Source of the DNA: Prochilodus magdalenae
Lineage: Eukaryota > Chordata > Actinopteri > Characiformes > Prochilodontidae
Length of the DNA: 64,000 nt
Reading direction: 5' to 3'
NCBI GenBank assembly: GCA_024036415.1
Contig: JAMWET010006774.1
Span: forward strand, 1-64,000
In this document: piece by piece, positions 54,480 through 64,000 of the stretch
How the letters are laid out: the number at the start of each line of letters is the position of its first letter
Numbering within the stretch: position 1 is the stretch's first letter
Translations under genes and position numbers: made by a program
Notes under the pieces: generated by a model
Told to the model about the DNA's origin: nothing
Database searches by the model: none
What the model saw: the letters and a program-made list of their open reading frames with translations, nothing else

Positions 54480-56640
54480 TCAAACCTCCAACAGGATCTC
54501 TGGTAAGTTATATCTAAAGGGCACTGAACGTCCAGCAAGCAGCTTCCTTCGTGAAGACCTTGTCAGCAGTGAAGTGTTAGTGGTACACGTCAAATAACAT
54601 GCACGAGGGGTGAACTGTTTGGTGGAGAAGTTTTTGTGAACTCTACAACCTCAGGAGTGGTGGCCGCACATGCTACGCACCATTGGGGTGTGTCAGAGGG
54701 GGTTTCATGAAGGGAAAGGTGAAAAGCGGGGAATCTCTAACAAAGGAGACACCAACCGTTCTCTTGCTAATACCATCACCAGCTACTCCTCGACAAAGGT
54801 TGGTGGAGGCTTATATAGCCGGCACATCAGGTGCAGCTCATGTAGGTGATCAGCCCGGTGCATTCTGGGGGATGGAGTTCCGGGCTGAAGTTGCCTCAGG
54901 GTGGCGCTGCCGCTGCTGCCCTCTGCTCTGCTTTACTGTTTACCAGCATTGTCCTTATGGATGAAGCTATTTGACCAGCATGGTCTTTGCTGGTTTGACT
55001 TGTTTCAAGGATGGTCTTTCCTTGTTTATCTGTTAGCCAGCTTGGTCTTTACAGGTGACCTTTTTTTGTTGGTTTGGCGTTTTTGATGGCCAGGATAGTT
55101 TTGGCTAGTAAAGCTTCATTACGTTTCTTTTGAGCCATTCCAACATGGGCTTCCCTTTGTACGTTGGTTTGTTTGTGTCACGCTTCCGGGTTTCCGTCTG
55201 CCGCTCTCATAGACTCCAATTCCCAGAGGGCTACACTCGCGGACGTCACTCCCATCCGGAGTTTTAACACAGCTGGTTCCAATTCCAGTTCACCTACACA
55301 TATAAGCCCCATGACTTTTGGTGTTTCTCCTGTAAGCCTTGCCAAACCTAGTTTGCAATTCTCAGTTTTTCATTCTGTTTTCACTTTGCTGGTTTAGACC
55401 TTGTTCTGATTTCCCGACTTCTCTCTTTGCTTGTTCCTTATCTGACCGTGTATTCCTCTGTTGTTGCTTGACCTTCACTTCCTCTCTCTCTCTCTCTAGC
55501 ATTGTCCTTCTAACCTGTCTGCCTTCGTTGCTAGCCTCCCCTGGTTTCCGACCTGTGCCTGTTCCAGACTCTGCGTGTCCAACATTACTTGTATAGATTA
55601 TATATATCTTGTGTTAATAAAACACTTTAACCCTTTTAACACTGCGCTCATCATTCCAGAGTCTTTTGTCCTGACAGTTATTCTTGCTGTATGCAGTTAA
55701 GAAAGTTATTTGTCATTATCTAATATAATCTGTGGGGAATTAATAAAATATTAGTATTACTTTCTGTGCAAACTTCCAGCAGGGTCTCTAAGAAGCCCTC
55801 TCTAAGGTTCCTCATGCAGTTCTCTTTGTAAGGCACTGTCTGCAGTGAAGTGTTAGTGGTCTACACCGTTTTGTGCATGTTTGGTCTCTGCTAAACAAGC
55901 GAAGGCCATGCTGCTTCTTATTGCGGTTATTGCTGTTGAAGCTGCTTGACCAATTAAGGACAAGCAAGGTCTCTGCTGCTTTAACTATGTGATCAACATG
56001 GTCTTGACTAGCATGCTCTTTGTGGGGCTAGCTGTTGACTAGAGTTCTCCTTTCGGCTGAATCTGTTTGACTACATGTACTTTGCTTGTTTAGTTGTTGA
56101 CCAGCATGATCTTTGCAGACGTCTTTTCTGGTTTAGTTTTTGGCCACCATGGTCTTTCGTGGTGAAGCTATTCAACCAGCATAGTCCTTGCCAGTTTAAC
56201 TCATTCAGACATAGACCTCCCTTTGTGCTTGGATAGATGCCTTGCTCTACTGGTCTAGGTCTACAGCTTTTAGAGAATGAGGCTAATGATGCTAAGCTGC
56301 TTGGCAGCAAAGTTTCTCCTTACCATGACACTACCATCTCCATGTTTCACTACTGGTATGATGTTGCTATTGTGGCTGTACACCAGATACAACAGGACCC
56401 ATATCTTTAAAAGGCCCCCTTTTCAATTGATTACCTCAAAAGACAACTGGTAAAACTAATGTAGAATTCTATTAGGCCAAAATAAAATCTCCTGTTTAGG
56501 AGATGAAATGAAACAGTAGCATTAATTTCAATGCAAGCCTCCAACAGAATATAGGTAGTGCCAGTGATTTCCTCCGTGAAGATATGAGTGAGGTGTTTAT
56601 GGTAAACAGAGCTTTGTTATTTGTTATTTTCACAGTAGCC
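54480..56640 (+). repeat. Three degenerate copies of a cathepsin-promoter-like module
   Basis: The word pattern CCTCCAACAGGATCT, TTCCTTCGTGAAGACCTT, then GCAGTGAAGTGTTAGTGG occurs at about 54485-54595, again at about 55780-55865 and again at about 56535-56612. A similar order (TTCCTTCATAAAATCG, CGCAGTGAGGTGTTTGTGG) heads the copy-3 promoter at 59835-59876. The spacers hold degenerate GACCAGCATGGTCTTTGC repeats (54930-55080, 55935-56230) and an LTR-like block. These may be relics of lost cathepsin units or a dispersed repeat shared with that promoter. Confidence 0.5.
55177..55677 (+). mobile_element. Solo-LTR-like block, about 500 bp
   Basis: Begins TGTCACGCTTCCGG and ends TTTGTCCTGACA, giving TG...CA termini. 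It has a TATA-like ACATATAAGCCC at about 55296 and AATAAAACACTTTAA at about 55616, in promoter and polyadenylation order. Flanking duplications are not clean. No internal coding region. Confidence 0.6.
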
Positions 56641-57523
56641 ACCACCTTCTTTTTACATGATTAAAATTTCTTTAACTTAAAGTTTTGTTTTTTTAATTTA
56701 ATTTTTATTTTAAATTTATGTTTAGCTTTTTAACACAGAAACTGATTTTTATCAGACTAAGTTAGTATGCTGTCTGTAAAGACTTCTGAGAAATAGACTC
56801 TTGGAAATCCAACAGAAAACAAAGTGAAAGTATTTTAATTTCTCTTTATTAAAATTTTGCAAAAAAACCCCAAAACATATTTTGAGTTTTTTTTTGTGTT
56901 GGCTGTTTGTACACTAGCTTAGACTTAAACCAGTAAGTACAGTACAGTAAATTAAGTGACTCAGTTAGGCTATTAAGATAAAACAATTTATTTTTAATCA
57001 CATTTTTATGATATGTTATAATACAGGTATTGACTGAATTAATTTAGATTGAGGAATGCAAAAGTAATTCAGAGAATTCAAAATGAACAAGTTCCATCAT
57101 GGTGGAATGCATTAAAAGTGTGCAAGTGGGCACATACTGCTAGATATTTAGATCACAAGGCGATGCTCACTTCTAGAACCTTGAATTAGTCCTGGCTAAA
57201 AAACTACCTGTTTAGTCGAGTCTTTGGTAATTAGTTTTCTTGTTAGCTCAAAGGTGCAGATATGGGGTTGACCTGACAGAGAGTAAACAGAGAGTGTTGG
57301 TGCTGTCATACAGCTGCTGTTATGTGTTCACACAGGTTTGTTGACAGCGGAGAAGAGGGGAGCTGACTTCTCAGGGAACTCTCAGGTGTTTGTTGCCTTC
57401 TGAATCTCCCATTTAGTTATGCTGTAATAGCCAGGCCGGCCGGAGTGCACTCTGTTACCATCTTATAGTATTTCCAGGTTATCTAACAGAAATAATTACA
57501 TTTGTGTTTCTTTTCCCGAGCTT
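56641..57523. other. No gene seen
   Basis: AT-rich, unassigned. No exon similarity to the cathepsin copies was found. Confidence 0.4.
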
Positions 57524-57875
57524 AACAACTGCCCATCCTGTGTGGTCTGAGGCAGAACAACTGCCCATCCTGTGTGAGCTGATTCATTATAACTGCCCAT
57601 CCTGTGTGGGCTGAGTCCTTATAACTGCCCATCCTGTGTGGTCTGAGGCAGAACAACTGCCCATCCTGTGTGGGCTGATTCCTTATAACTGCCCATCTTG
57701 CGTGGCCTGATGTGGAACAACTGCCGACCCTGTGTGGGCTGATTCCTTATAACTGCCAACCTTGGGTGGCCTGATGTGAAACAGCTGCCCATCCTGTGTG
57801 GTCCGATGTGAAACAACTTCCCAACATATGTGGACTGATTTCTTATAACTGCCCATCCTGTGTGGGCTGGTTTGT
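57524..57875. repeat. 32-bp minisatellite, 11 units in two alternating types
   Basis: Every unit starts AACTGCCCATCCTGTGTGG or a variant. Type A ends CTGATTCCTTAT; type B ends CTGAGGCAGAAC or CTGATGTGGAAC. The order is B A A B A B A B B A A, so partial 64-bp dimers are visible. The minus-strand frame is repeat-derived. Confidence 0.92.
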
Positions 57876-57909
57876 TTTTCTGTTCCCTCATTGAGTGCAA
57901 ATCATACAG

Positions 57910-58280
57910 ACCCTAAGGCAGGTTTAAATCATGATGCTCCCTCCACCATAGGACAAGTTGTTGGTGTACAGTCCTCGTGTACTTTCAAAGACGTGTTGTG
58001 CATTTGTGTTATAAAGTTCCACTTTTGTCTCATCTGCCCGTTAAACATTTTCCCAGCAGTACTGTGAAATGAAGTAATCTGAAGTAATCTGTAAATGAAG
58101 TGAAATGAAGGTAGTTCCTCACTGTATTCCAATAATTCTGCCATATGCAGCTTTTATCATTTCTTCTATATTGCATTATTTAACACTAAATGGTTTCAGA
58201 TCTAGATACAAAATAAGGTCAGGAGAACAACACAAACTTTTGAATTATTGAAGGACAAAATGTTTTGCAACCCCCATATC
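57910..58280 (-). mobile_element. Tc1-like fragment
   Basis: ATGATGCTCCCTCCACCATA and AGTTCCACTTTTGTCTCATC are antisense phrases of fish Tc1 transposons, and TTTTGCAACCCCCATATCAC at the right resembles an element end. No intact frame. Confidence 0.5.
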
Positions 58281-58639
58281 ACAACTGATCTTGGCAGGTT
58301 TAGCAACAACAGCTGCAACCATATAACTGAACATCACACCCTAGTAGCTAAATTAAATGAACCGCCAACTTAACCTCCACCTATATCATCAGGATGGGGT
58401 TTAAGTTTAGACTTTGATTAGACAAGTCGTTCAGACCTGGATTTGCCATTGTGTTCTGCATGGTTGTCTTGCTGTACTGCAGATGTACTAAGTTTTGCTA
58501 TATATAAATATAATATATATATTTTACCATATTGTAAATAAGCTCAGCATTATACAAAAAACAATAGTTGCACAAACAGTTTAACCCAGCCACAATTACA
58601 GACATTCAGATGTCCTCCATGAGTCATCCTGTGACTGAG

Positions 58640-59225
58640 GCATCATTGGCAGGCGGCTGCACCACGCAGGACTACATGCACAGAGACAGTTATGACGACT
58701 GTTCTTAACACCACATCACTGACACCAATGACTGCAATGGTGTTGTGCCAGACTGTCATGGAGTGACTCAGAACAGCAGCGGGGACAAATCCTACCTTTG
58801 GTCCAGAGGGCCTGGTGGATATTCTGGACCATTCCTCCCTGCAGACGTGCTTCAGTAGATCAGTATGTCTGGGAAGCCTTTTTTCCACAGCCCTCTTTTG
58901 TGCATGTTTCAGTAAACCTTGAATTTCAGCGTTCCCTTAATGATGGCAGGACACCCAGGCCCCAAAACATGATGCTCCCTCCACCATGCTTCACTGCAGG
59001 GATAAGGTTTTGGCACTGGTGTGGGGTGTCTGTCCATATATCTACCCAGCAGTTTCATGAAGCATTTAAATGGTCCTGGGCAATGTTCAAAGCCTTGAGC
59101 TCTTTCTCACCTCTTCAGGATGTCCCATTATGCTCTTGGAGATACCTTAAGAGGGCATCCATTGCTAGGAGGGATGGGAATGTTAAAGCTCCAGCACCTG
59201 CAAGCAGCAGAAAAAGTATTTAAGT
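58640..59225 (-). mobile_element. Degraded Tc1-like element
   Basis: CATGATGCTCCCTCCACCAT and GCTTCACTGCAGGGATAAGG at 58968-59005 are typical antisense Tc1 text. 58645-58705 resembles 7793-7850. The plus frame 58798-59223 is an antisense shadow. Confidence 0.5.
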
Positions 59226-59829
59226 CGATTCATTATAAAGAATGGTGTCGGGCAGGAACTGGTCGTGAATGAATGAATAATGTAATAATGTCTCCCTGGC
59301 AGAACTTGCTTTCATGCATGAACACGATTTAAGTCAGGACACTCCAGAACCAAGAATTCTGTTTCCTATGAGATATTCAGACGTGGAGATTCTGGAAAAG
59401 AGTTGAATTCATGGGCACCTTTTTCAGCTCATCAGTGCTCAGAACATTTGATATAACCCAATACCAATACATTCATTACACCATCCAATCTCAATCAATA
59501 AATCAATAATCAATAAATCAATCAATCAATCAAATCAGCCTATACATAAATACACTGTGTATTTATAATTTAAAGTACAAAAAAGAAAATATGATCATGA
59601 ACTTAATTATCAAGTGTTACAAAGAAATAAATTAGCAAATGAATTAAATCAGTGCTACTAATCAAAACTATAAAAAAATAAATTCTACAATAATGCATAA
59701 TAAAAATGAGTGAGAAAAATAACTGAAAAGAGAAAAACAAGCATGACAACGAGTCACTGGATTTCAGAAGCCAGGGTGTTTTTATTCTCCACCTAAAAGA
59801 TGAAATGAAACATCAGTTTAAACACAAAC
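59226..59829. other. No gene; (AATC)n run
   Basis: An (AATC)n or (AAATC)n run lies at about 59493-59537. The rest is AT-rich and unassigned. Confidence 0.5.
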
Positions 59830-60004
59830 AATTTCCTTCATAAAATCGCTTTCCGCAGTGAGGTGTTTGTGGTGAATACAGTGTGTCTGAAGGCATCTAA
59901 GACAGTGAGATGCAGCAGAGAGGCTATAAAGCCAGGAAAGAAGGCTGACCTTCATAGCTGACTCATCATACCGATAAAGAGCTTCGGGTCTGCAGGAGAT
60001 CAAG
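59830..60004 (+). promoter_or_regulatory. Cathepsin copy 3: promoter and 5' UTR exon
   Basis: GAGGTGTTTGTGGTGAATAC matches the copy-1 promoter (GAGGTGGTTTGTGGTGAGAA). A good TATA box, CTATAAAG, lies at 59924-59931. The non-coding exon ends GATCAAG/GTAAGC (60004/60005). TGACTCA, an AP-1 consensus, lies at 59959-59965 in the likely 5' UTR. The GATA cluster of copies 1 and 2 is not obvious upstream, which hints at different regulation. Confidence 0.6.
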
Positions 60005-60694
60005 GTAAGCACAGAGCTGTAATTAAAGGAGGAAGGCGCTGACTCTAAAACTCAGCGGGTTAGTTCAGAAGAAACAGAAGGTCGCTGCAGGTCAGGATAT
60101 ATACACACACAGACACATTTCGTAATTTGGTTTACTAACGCCCTTAGACTAAATAACTGTACCTACCTGCACTACAGTGTAAAGAGTACTGTGACTGAGA
60201 CATACCTAACACATTGCAGCCCTGGAAACACCAGAACTATCATCTTGGAACCCCGGGATAGGAATATTATGTTTCTCTGTAAGATGATGAGTAGAAGGCA
60301 AAACCTGGTTCAAACTTACCGTCAACACAACCAAAGAACCCATCTTCACCTAATTAAACCACCCCCAGAACACCACACAGGGAACTGGTTTTAATAGCTT
60401 AGTAGCTGGTTTAGGAGCTTATATGGTAGTGTAATGGACGTTTGGATGATCTGACAGGTCCGTGCCATATAGGAAGGTGATCTAGTCTGTAATTTGGTGT
60501 GGATTATGAATGTAGCTTGAAAAGCAAGTGTTTTGAGCAACCAACCCCCCCAAAAAAGCTCTATTAAAAAAGAAAATGCTCCAATATTCTGAATGTTTGG
60601 ACTATATTACAAGCTGAAACCAATCAGTAAACAGCCTTGAAGTAGTTTTTTACTGGACGTGGAAAACATCTTCATATTTAACTACATGGCCACA

Positions 60695-60822
60695 TGGTTG
60701 GTGTAGCTCAGCAGATAACACCACTACCCGCCAGGGAGCCACCACCACACATGGGAGACTGGGGTTCAAATCCTGGTCTGGGTAACAAAGCTGTGCTACT
60801 ACTAACACTAAATTGGCCTACC
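60695..60822 (+). mobile_element. tRNA-derived SINE
   Basis: Carries both RNA polymerase III promoter boxes: TAGCTCAGCAG (60704-60714, box A) and GGTTCAAATCC (60763-60773, box B), spaced as in a tRNA gene. The intervening sequence does not fold as a proper tRNA. It abuts the 3' end of the L2-like LINE downstream. Confidence 0.75.
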
Positions 60823-61794
60823 TGCAATAAGTATGTCTATTTACATAGTACCTTTCATACACTGTGATCATTCAAAGTGCTTTACAATTGAGAAAATTCA
60901 AAGATTATAGAACTGTGTCTAAAAAAGATGTAGGAGAAACGACATTAAGTTAAAGACACTAAAGTTACAATAATAAAAATGATGAATGAAGCAGCACATG
61001 CTAGTGGATGATTTTCTCCAGGTCTGGTTTAGTCAGGACATCTCTGATCTTGTTGATGTTCTTATATAATGCTGACTTGGCAACGGCTTGAATATGATCT
61101 GCTTAAACTGAGATTGGAGTTCATTAGAACACCAAGGTCACATACTAGTTCTTTAGATTTTAGGGCTCTGAAATCCAGCACGTCTGTGCCTCATTGCTGT
61201 TCCCCAACAAGCTAATGTCTGTTTTACCTTTATCCAACTACAGGAAGTCTTGTCTAAAGCACTTAAAGGGAGTCAAGGGGATAGTTTTTTTGGGCAGAGG
61301 CTTGAGTAGATCAAAGGGCTTCCATAGCTGTGGAAAGATCTCCCTTAGTCTTGTAGGACTTGGCAGAGGGAAAACATGTATAAAGGAAATAAGAGTGGCC
61401 CAGAAACGGAACCCTGTGGGACACCACAGGTCACTGAAACGGTTTCAGAAACTTTAGTTTGGACAAACAAGTTCTTTCCTTGCAGGTATGAACTGAACCA
61501 TTTCAGTAAAGTTCCTGAGAGTCCAACCCTGTTCTCAAGTCTACCGATATGAATTTTATGGTCAATGGGATCAAAGGCAGCATCAAAGGCAGCAGTGAGA
61601 TCAAGCAGTAGTAAAACAAATCTTTTTCCAGAGTCTGTATTTAAACTAAAGTTGTTGACCATTAAATAGAGCAGTCTCGGTGCTATGGTCAGGTCGAAAT
61701 CCTGACTGAAACATTCATCTTGGAATAATGAAACATTGTTGGTGTTTATGCTGGATTTCCTGTTGTTTCCTGTGTACTCTGAATGAACCAACAT
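60823..61794 (-). mobile_element. L2-like LINE, 5' truncated
   Basis: The minus strand from 61794 encodes RT motifs (FVLLLLDLTAAFDAAFDPID with a small internal duplication, LSGTLLKWFSSYLQGKNLFV, CGVPQGSVSGPLLFPLYM), followed by diverged sequence reading LGVLMNSNLSLS. The tail CATACACTGTGATCATTCAA with AAGTGCTTTACAATTGAG (60859-60896) is the reverse complement of an L2-type 3' end. It lies in the 5' UTR intron of cathepsin copy 3. Confidence 0.85.
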
Positions 61795-61931
61795 AACTCA
61801 AATAAATGTCATTGTGCATTTCACTGCTGGTTGTACCATGTATGACTATGTATGTGACAAATAAACCTTGATTTGATTTGATTCCTATGCACTCTGAATG
61901 AAACAACTTAACTCAAATAAATGTCATTGTG
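61769..61931 (+). repeat. 48-bp direct repeats flanking a LINE/SINE tail
   Basis: 61769-61816 and 61884-61931 are near-identical (ACTCTGAATGAA, then CTCAAATAAATGTCATTGTG). Between them lies ATGTGACAAATAAACCTTGA with TTTGATTTGATT, a plus-strand retroposon tail. Confidence 0.75.
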
Positions 61932-61980
61932 TACATTCTGATCACCCCTTCTAACCACCACAGATACATACTTTTGAAGG

Positions 61981-62351
61981 ATGAGAGTTCTGCTCACCGT
62001 CGCCACTCTGGTGGTTATTGCTGGTGTAGACAGCGTCTCTCTGGAAGATCAGGAGTTTCAGAACTGGAAAGTAAAGTTTGGTGAGAAATCTTTCATTAGC
62101 TGTATATATCATGAATCATACTTAGCTGTATATATCTGAAAGAACTGCATCCTAACATTTTTTATTTCATGTCATCTTAAACCGTATTTAGACTGTATTA
62201 AATGTATTGTTATTTATTTATAAATTATTTACCTCTCCCAGTATTAACTGCAGGCATGGGCAATGGGGAATCATGATTGTACACGTGCCTAATAATTTTT
62301 GGTGTTTGACACATTTTGACACAAAGATAATGTGAGCAGTTACCTGGCAAA

Positions 62352-62395
<44 letters not shown>

Positions 62396-63584
62396 TCCTG
62401 GAGAGCGAAGCAGAGTGTTTCACTTTCAATTCTGTCTTTGCGTAAACATACCGACAGCTTTATTGCTGAGTGCCGTGCGACACAGACACAACACAGAAGT
62501 GGTGCTGTATTTAAACACTAGACCAGCAAAATGCAATACAAAGCAGGTGTACTGAAGCGGTCTCACCAGGTTCCACAATGTCCACAGACTTTTAACTCCC
62601 ACATGATGCTGAATAAGTTCACCAGTAATCCATTTCCCTCTAGCTCCCGCTGATCTGTAGATCTGCAGATGAAAATGTCATATTTTAATGTGGTAGAAAT
62701 GGACTTTAATTATCAGCAAGCACATTATTGATGCATGAAATAAATACAAGTGCACACTGTCTCTCTCTCTCTCTCTCTCTAGTGCACTCTGTCTTTCTCC
62801 CTCTCTCTCACTTGGCCTTTCTCCCTTTCTCCAGTTCACTCTCTGTCTTTCTCCCTTTCTCATGCTCGTGCTCTCCCTCTCTATTCCAAAGTGCACTGTC
62901 TTTCTTTCTCTCTCTCTCCAGTGCTCGCTGTCTTTCTTTCTCTCTCTCTCTCTCTCTCTCTCTATTGTGCCACACATTGTCTCTCTTTTCTTCTGTCCTG
63001 TTGCATGCTTTTTGTTTCTCTCTTTCTCTCATCCTGCATAAACTATTTATCTCTTAAATTCAGTCTGTTTTTTTTTTTCTATTATTTTGATTAATCTCCA
63101 TTTCTCTTCTTCCCTCTCTTTAGAGGAGTGGGTGAAGGTTTTGGGGGTAAAATATTCTAGGCTACAGCCCCGGAAGCCCAAGCTAGGTCACGCCCCCCCC
63201 AAGCTAAAATCTAGACAAAATTTACCATAGACATTTTTATCTGAGCTCAGCAGCAGAAACTCTCATCTAAAATATTCAGTCATTCATCTTCTGAGCTGCT
63301 GAGCACGATGATCCTTCTGGGTCATAGTGGGTGCTGGTGCCTATCCCAGCATCATGTCTCTTCATTGACTGAACATTGTGGAGGCTGAACCCGAGTTGGG
63401 TCATGAACACACTGAAGTTACCAAGATTCTCTCTCAGGTAAGAGTTACGGTTCTTCGGAGGAGGAGTCTCAGCGTAAGATGACCTGGCTGGACAACCTCA
63501 AGCTGGTCCTGGAGCACAACCTGCTGGCTGACCAGGGCATCAAGAGCTACAGACTCGGCATGAACCACTTTGCAGACATGGTGA

Positions 63585-63636
<52 letters not shown>

Positions 63637-63653
63637 TCACACTCACACTCACA

Positions 63654-63702
<49 letters not shown>

Positions 63703-63956
63703 TTCATTATTCAGAGTCTTTCCTTTAGCTCTGTTTAGTATGTGCAGTTCTTTCTCTTTAACAGGACAACCAGGAGTACCAGGAGATGTTGAAGGGCTGC
63801 CTGGGATTCTTTAATGAGTCTGAGATCCAGAATACAACGTTCCTCGAACCAGTAAGAGGCGCTGCTCTGCCCATGACTGTGAACTGGAAGAAAAGGGGCT
63901 ACGTGACTAAGGTTAAGGACCAGAGTCACTGTGGCTCCTGCTGGGCCTTCAGTACG
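61981..63956 (+). CDS. Cathepsin L/K/S-like cysteine protease (copy 3, first three coding exons)
   Basis: Exons 61981-62080, 63438-63580 and 63765-63956 have intact splice sites and join in frame. They give 145 residues to the active-site Cys in CGSCWAF. The remaining exons lie beyond the window. The exon with the ATG starts at 61964 after CCACCACAG, leaving 17 bases of 5' UTR. The signal peptide ([15 protein letters not shown]) and the propeptide start are diverged from copy 2 and one codon longer. Exons 2 and 3 differ from copy 2 at only about seven positions. Replacements are Asn to Asp in the propeptide, and Lys to Met, Thr to Lys, Glu to Lys and Ala to Thr around the start of the mature enzyme. 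The promoter has a stronger TATA box than copy 2. It appears functional as far as visible. Confidence 0.92.
62081..63437 (+). other. Intron 1 of cathepsin copy 3
   Basis: Holds (TC)n blocks at about 62355-62392, 62758-62780 and 62938-62965, the last two in a zone homologous to intron 1 of copy 2. Similarity to copy 2 rises toward the acceptor and is near-complete from about 63113. Confidence 0.85.
63597..63700 (+). repeat. (CA)n microsatellite in intron 2, copy 3
   Basis: Counterpart of 45930-46060, with a different arrangement of CACTCA hexamers and a shorter array. Confidence 0.95.
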
Positions 63957-64000
63957 GTGAGTTACAGAGCAGGACAACCACAGAGGTAGAACGGGATGAA

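Noticed and set aside
60695..60780. A functional tRNA gene
   Set aside because: Box A and box B are present, but the body cannot form a proper cloverleaf and it continues into a retroposon. It is better called a SINE.

Overview
The window looks like repeat-rich euchromatin of a ray-finned fish. The evidence is split genes with GT-AG introns, many teleost-type Tc1/mariner and hAT remnants, CR1/L2-type LINE fragments, solo LTRs, a tRNA-derived SINE, and long (CA)n and (CT)n microsatellites. An ostariophysan such as a characin is my guess only. Nothing bacterial or phage-like was seen, and no tRNA or rRNA gene.

The only host genes I can support are three tandem, same-strand copies of a papain-family (C1A) cysteine cathepsin of the L/K/S group, all in the right-hand 37 kb. 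Copy 1 (promoter remnant about 27.5 kb, exon remnants 30.6-34.1 kb) is a decayed pseudogene. Copy 2 (44511-51440, 5' UTR exon ending at 43515) is intact: seven coding exons, 329 residues, with all catalytic and disulfide residues. Copy 3 (promoter about 59.9 kb, coding from 61981) runs off the right edge after its third coding exon. Copies 2 and 3 are almost identical from late intron 1 through exon 3 but clearly diverged in exon 1, which suggests gene conversion or unequal exchange. Between them, 54.5-56.6 kb holds three degenerate stretches resembling the copy-3 promoter, possible footprints of further lost units.

The left 27 kb has no host gene I can support. It is a mosaic: an inverted segmental duplication (1-2762 against 14285-19175), a Tc1/mariner element (3216-4174), a decayed hAT transposase gene with intron-like gaps (4.3-6.4 kb), LINE pieces, a 54-bp minisatellite (19.2-20.0 kb), a solo-LTR-like block (21.8-22.2 kb), a nested inverted-repeat complex (22.3-25.3 kb) and two DNA transposons (25.8-27.1 kb). 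The middle (28.6-43 kb) has a minisatellite with higher-order structure, MITEs, LINE insertions in and beside the cathepsin pseudogene, and a nearly full-length Tc1 element (38.9-40.2 kb).

I found no clearly new biological system. The most informative signals are the cathepsin array with its conversion tract, the inverted duplication that carries a shared transposon deletion, and the multi-arm inverted repeat around 25.1 kb. All identities were judged by eye, without alignments or database searches.
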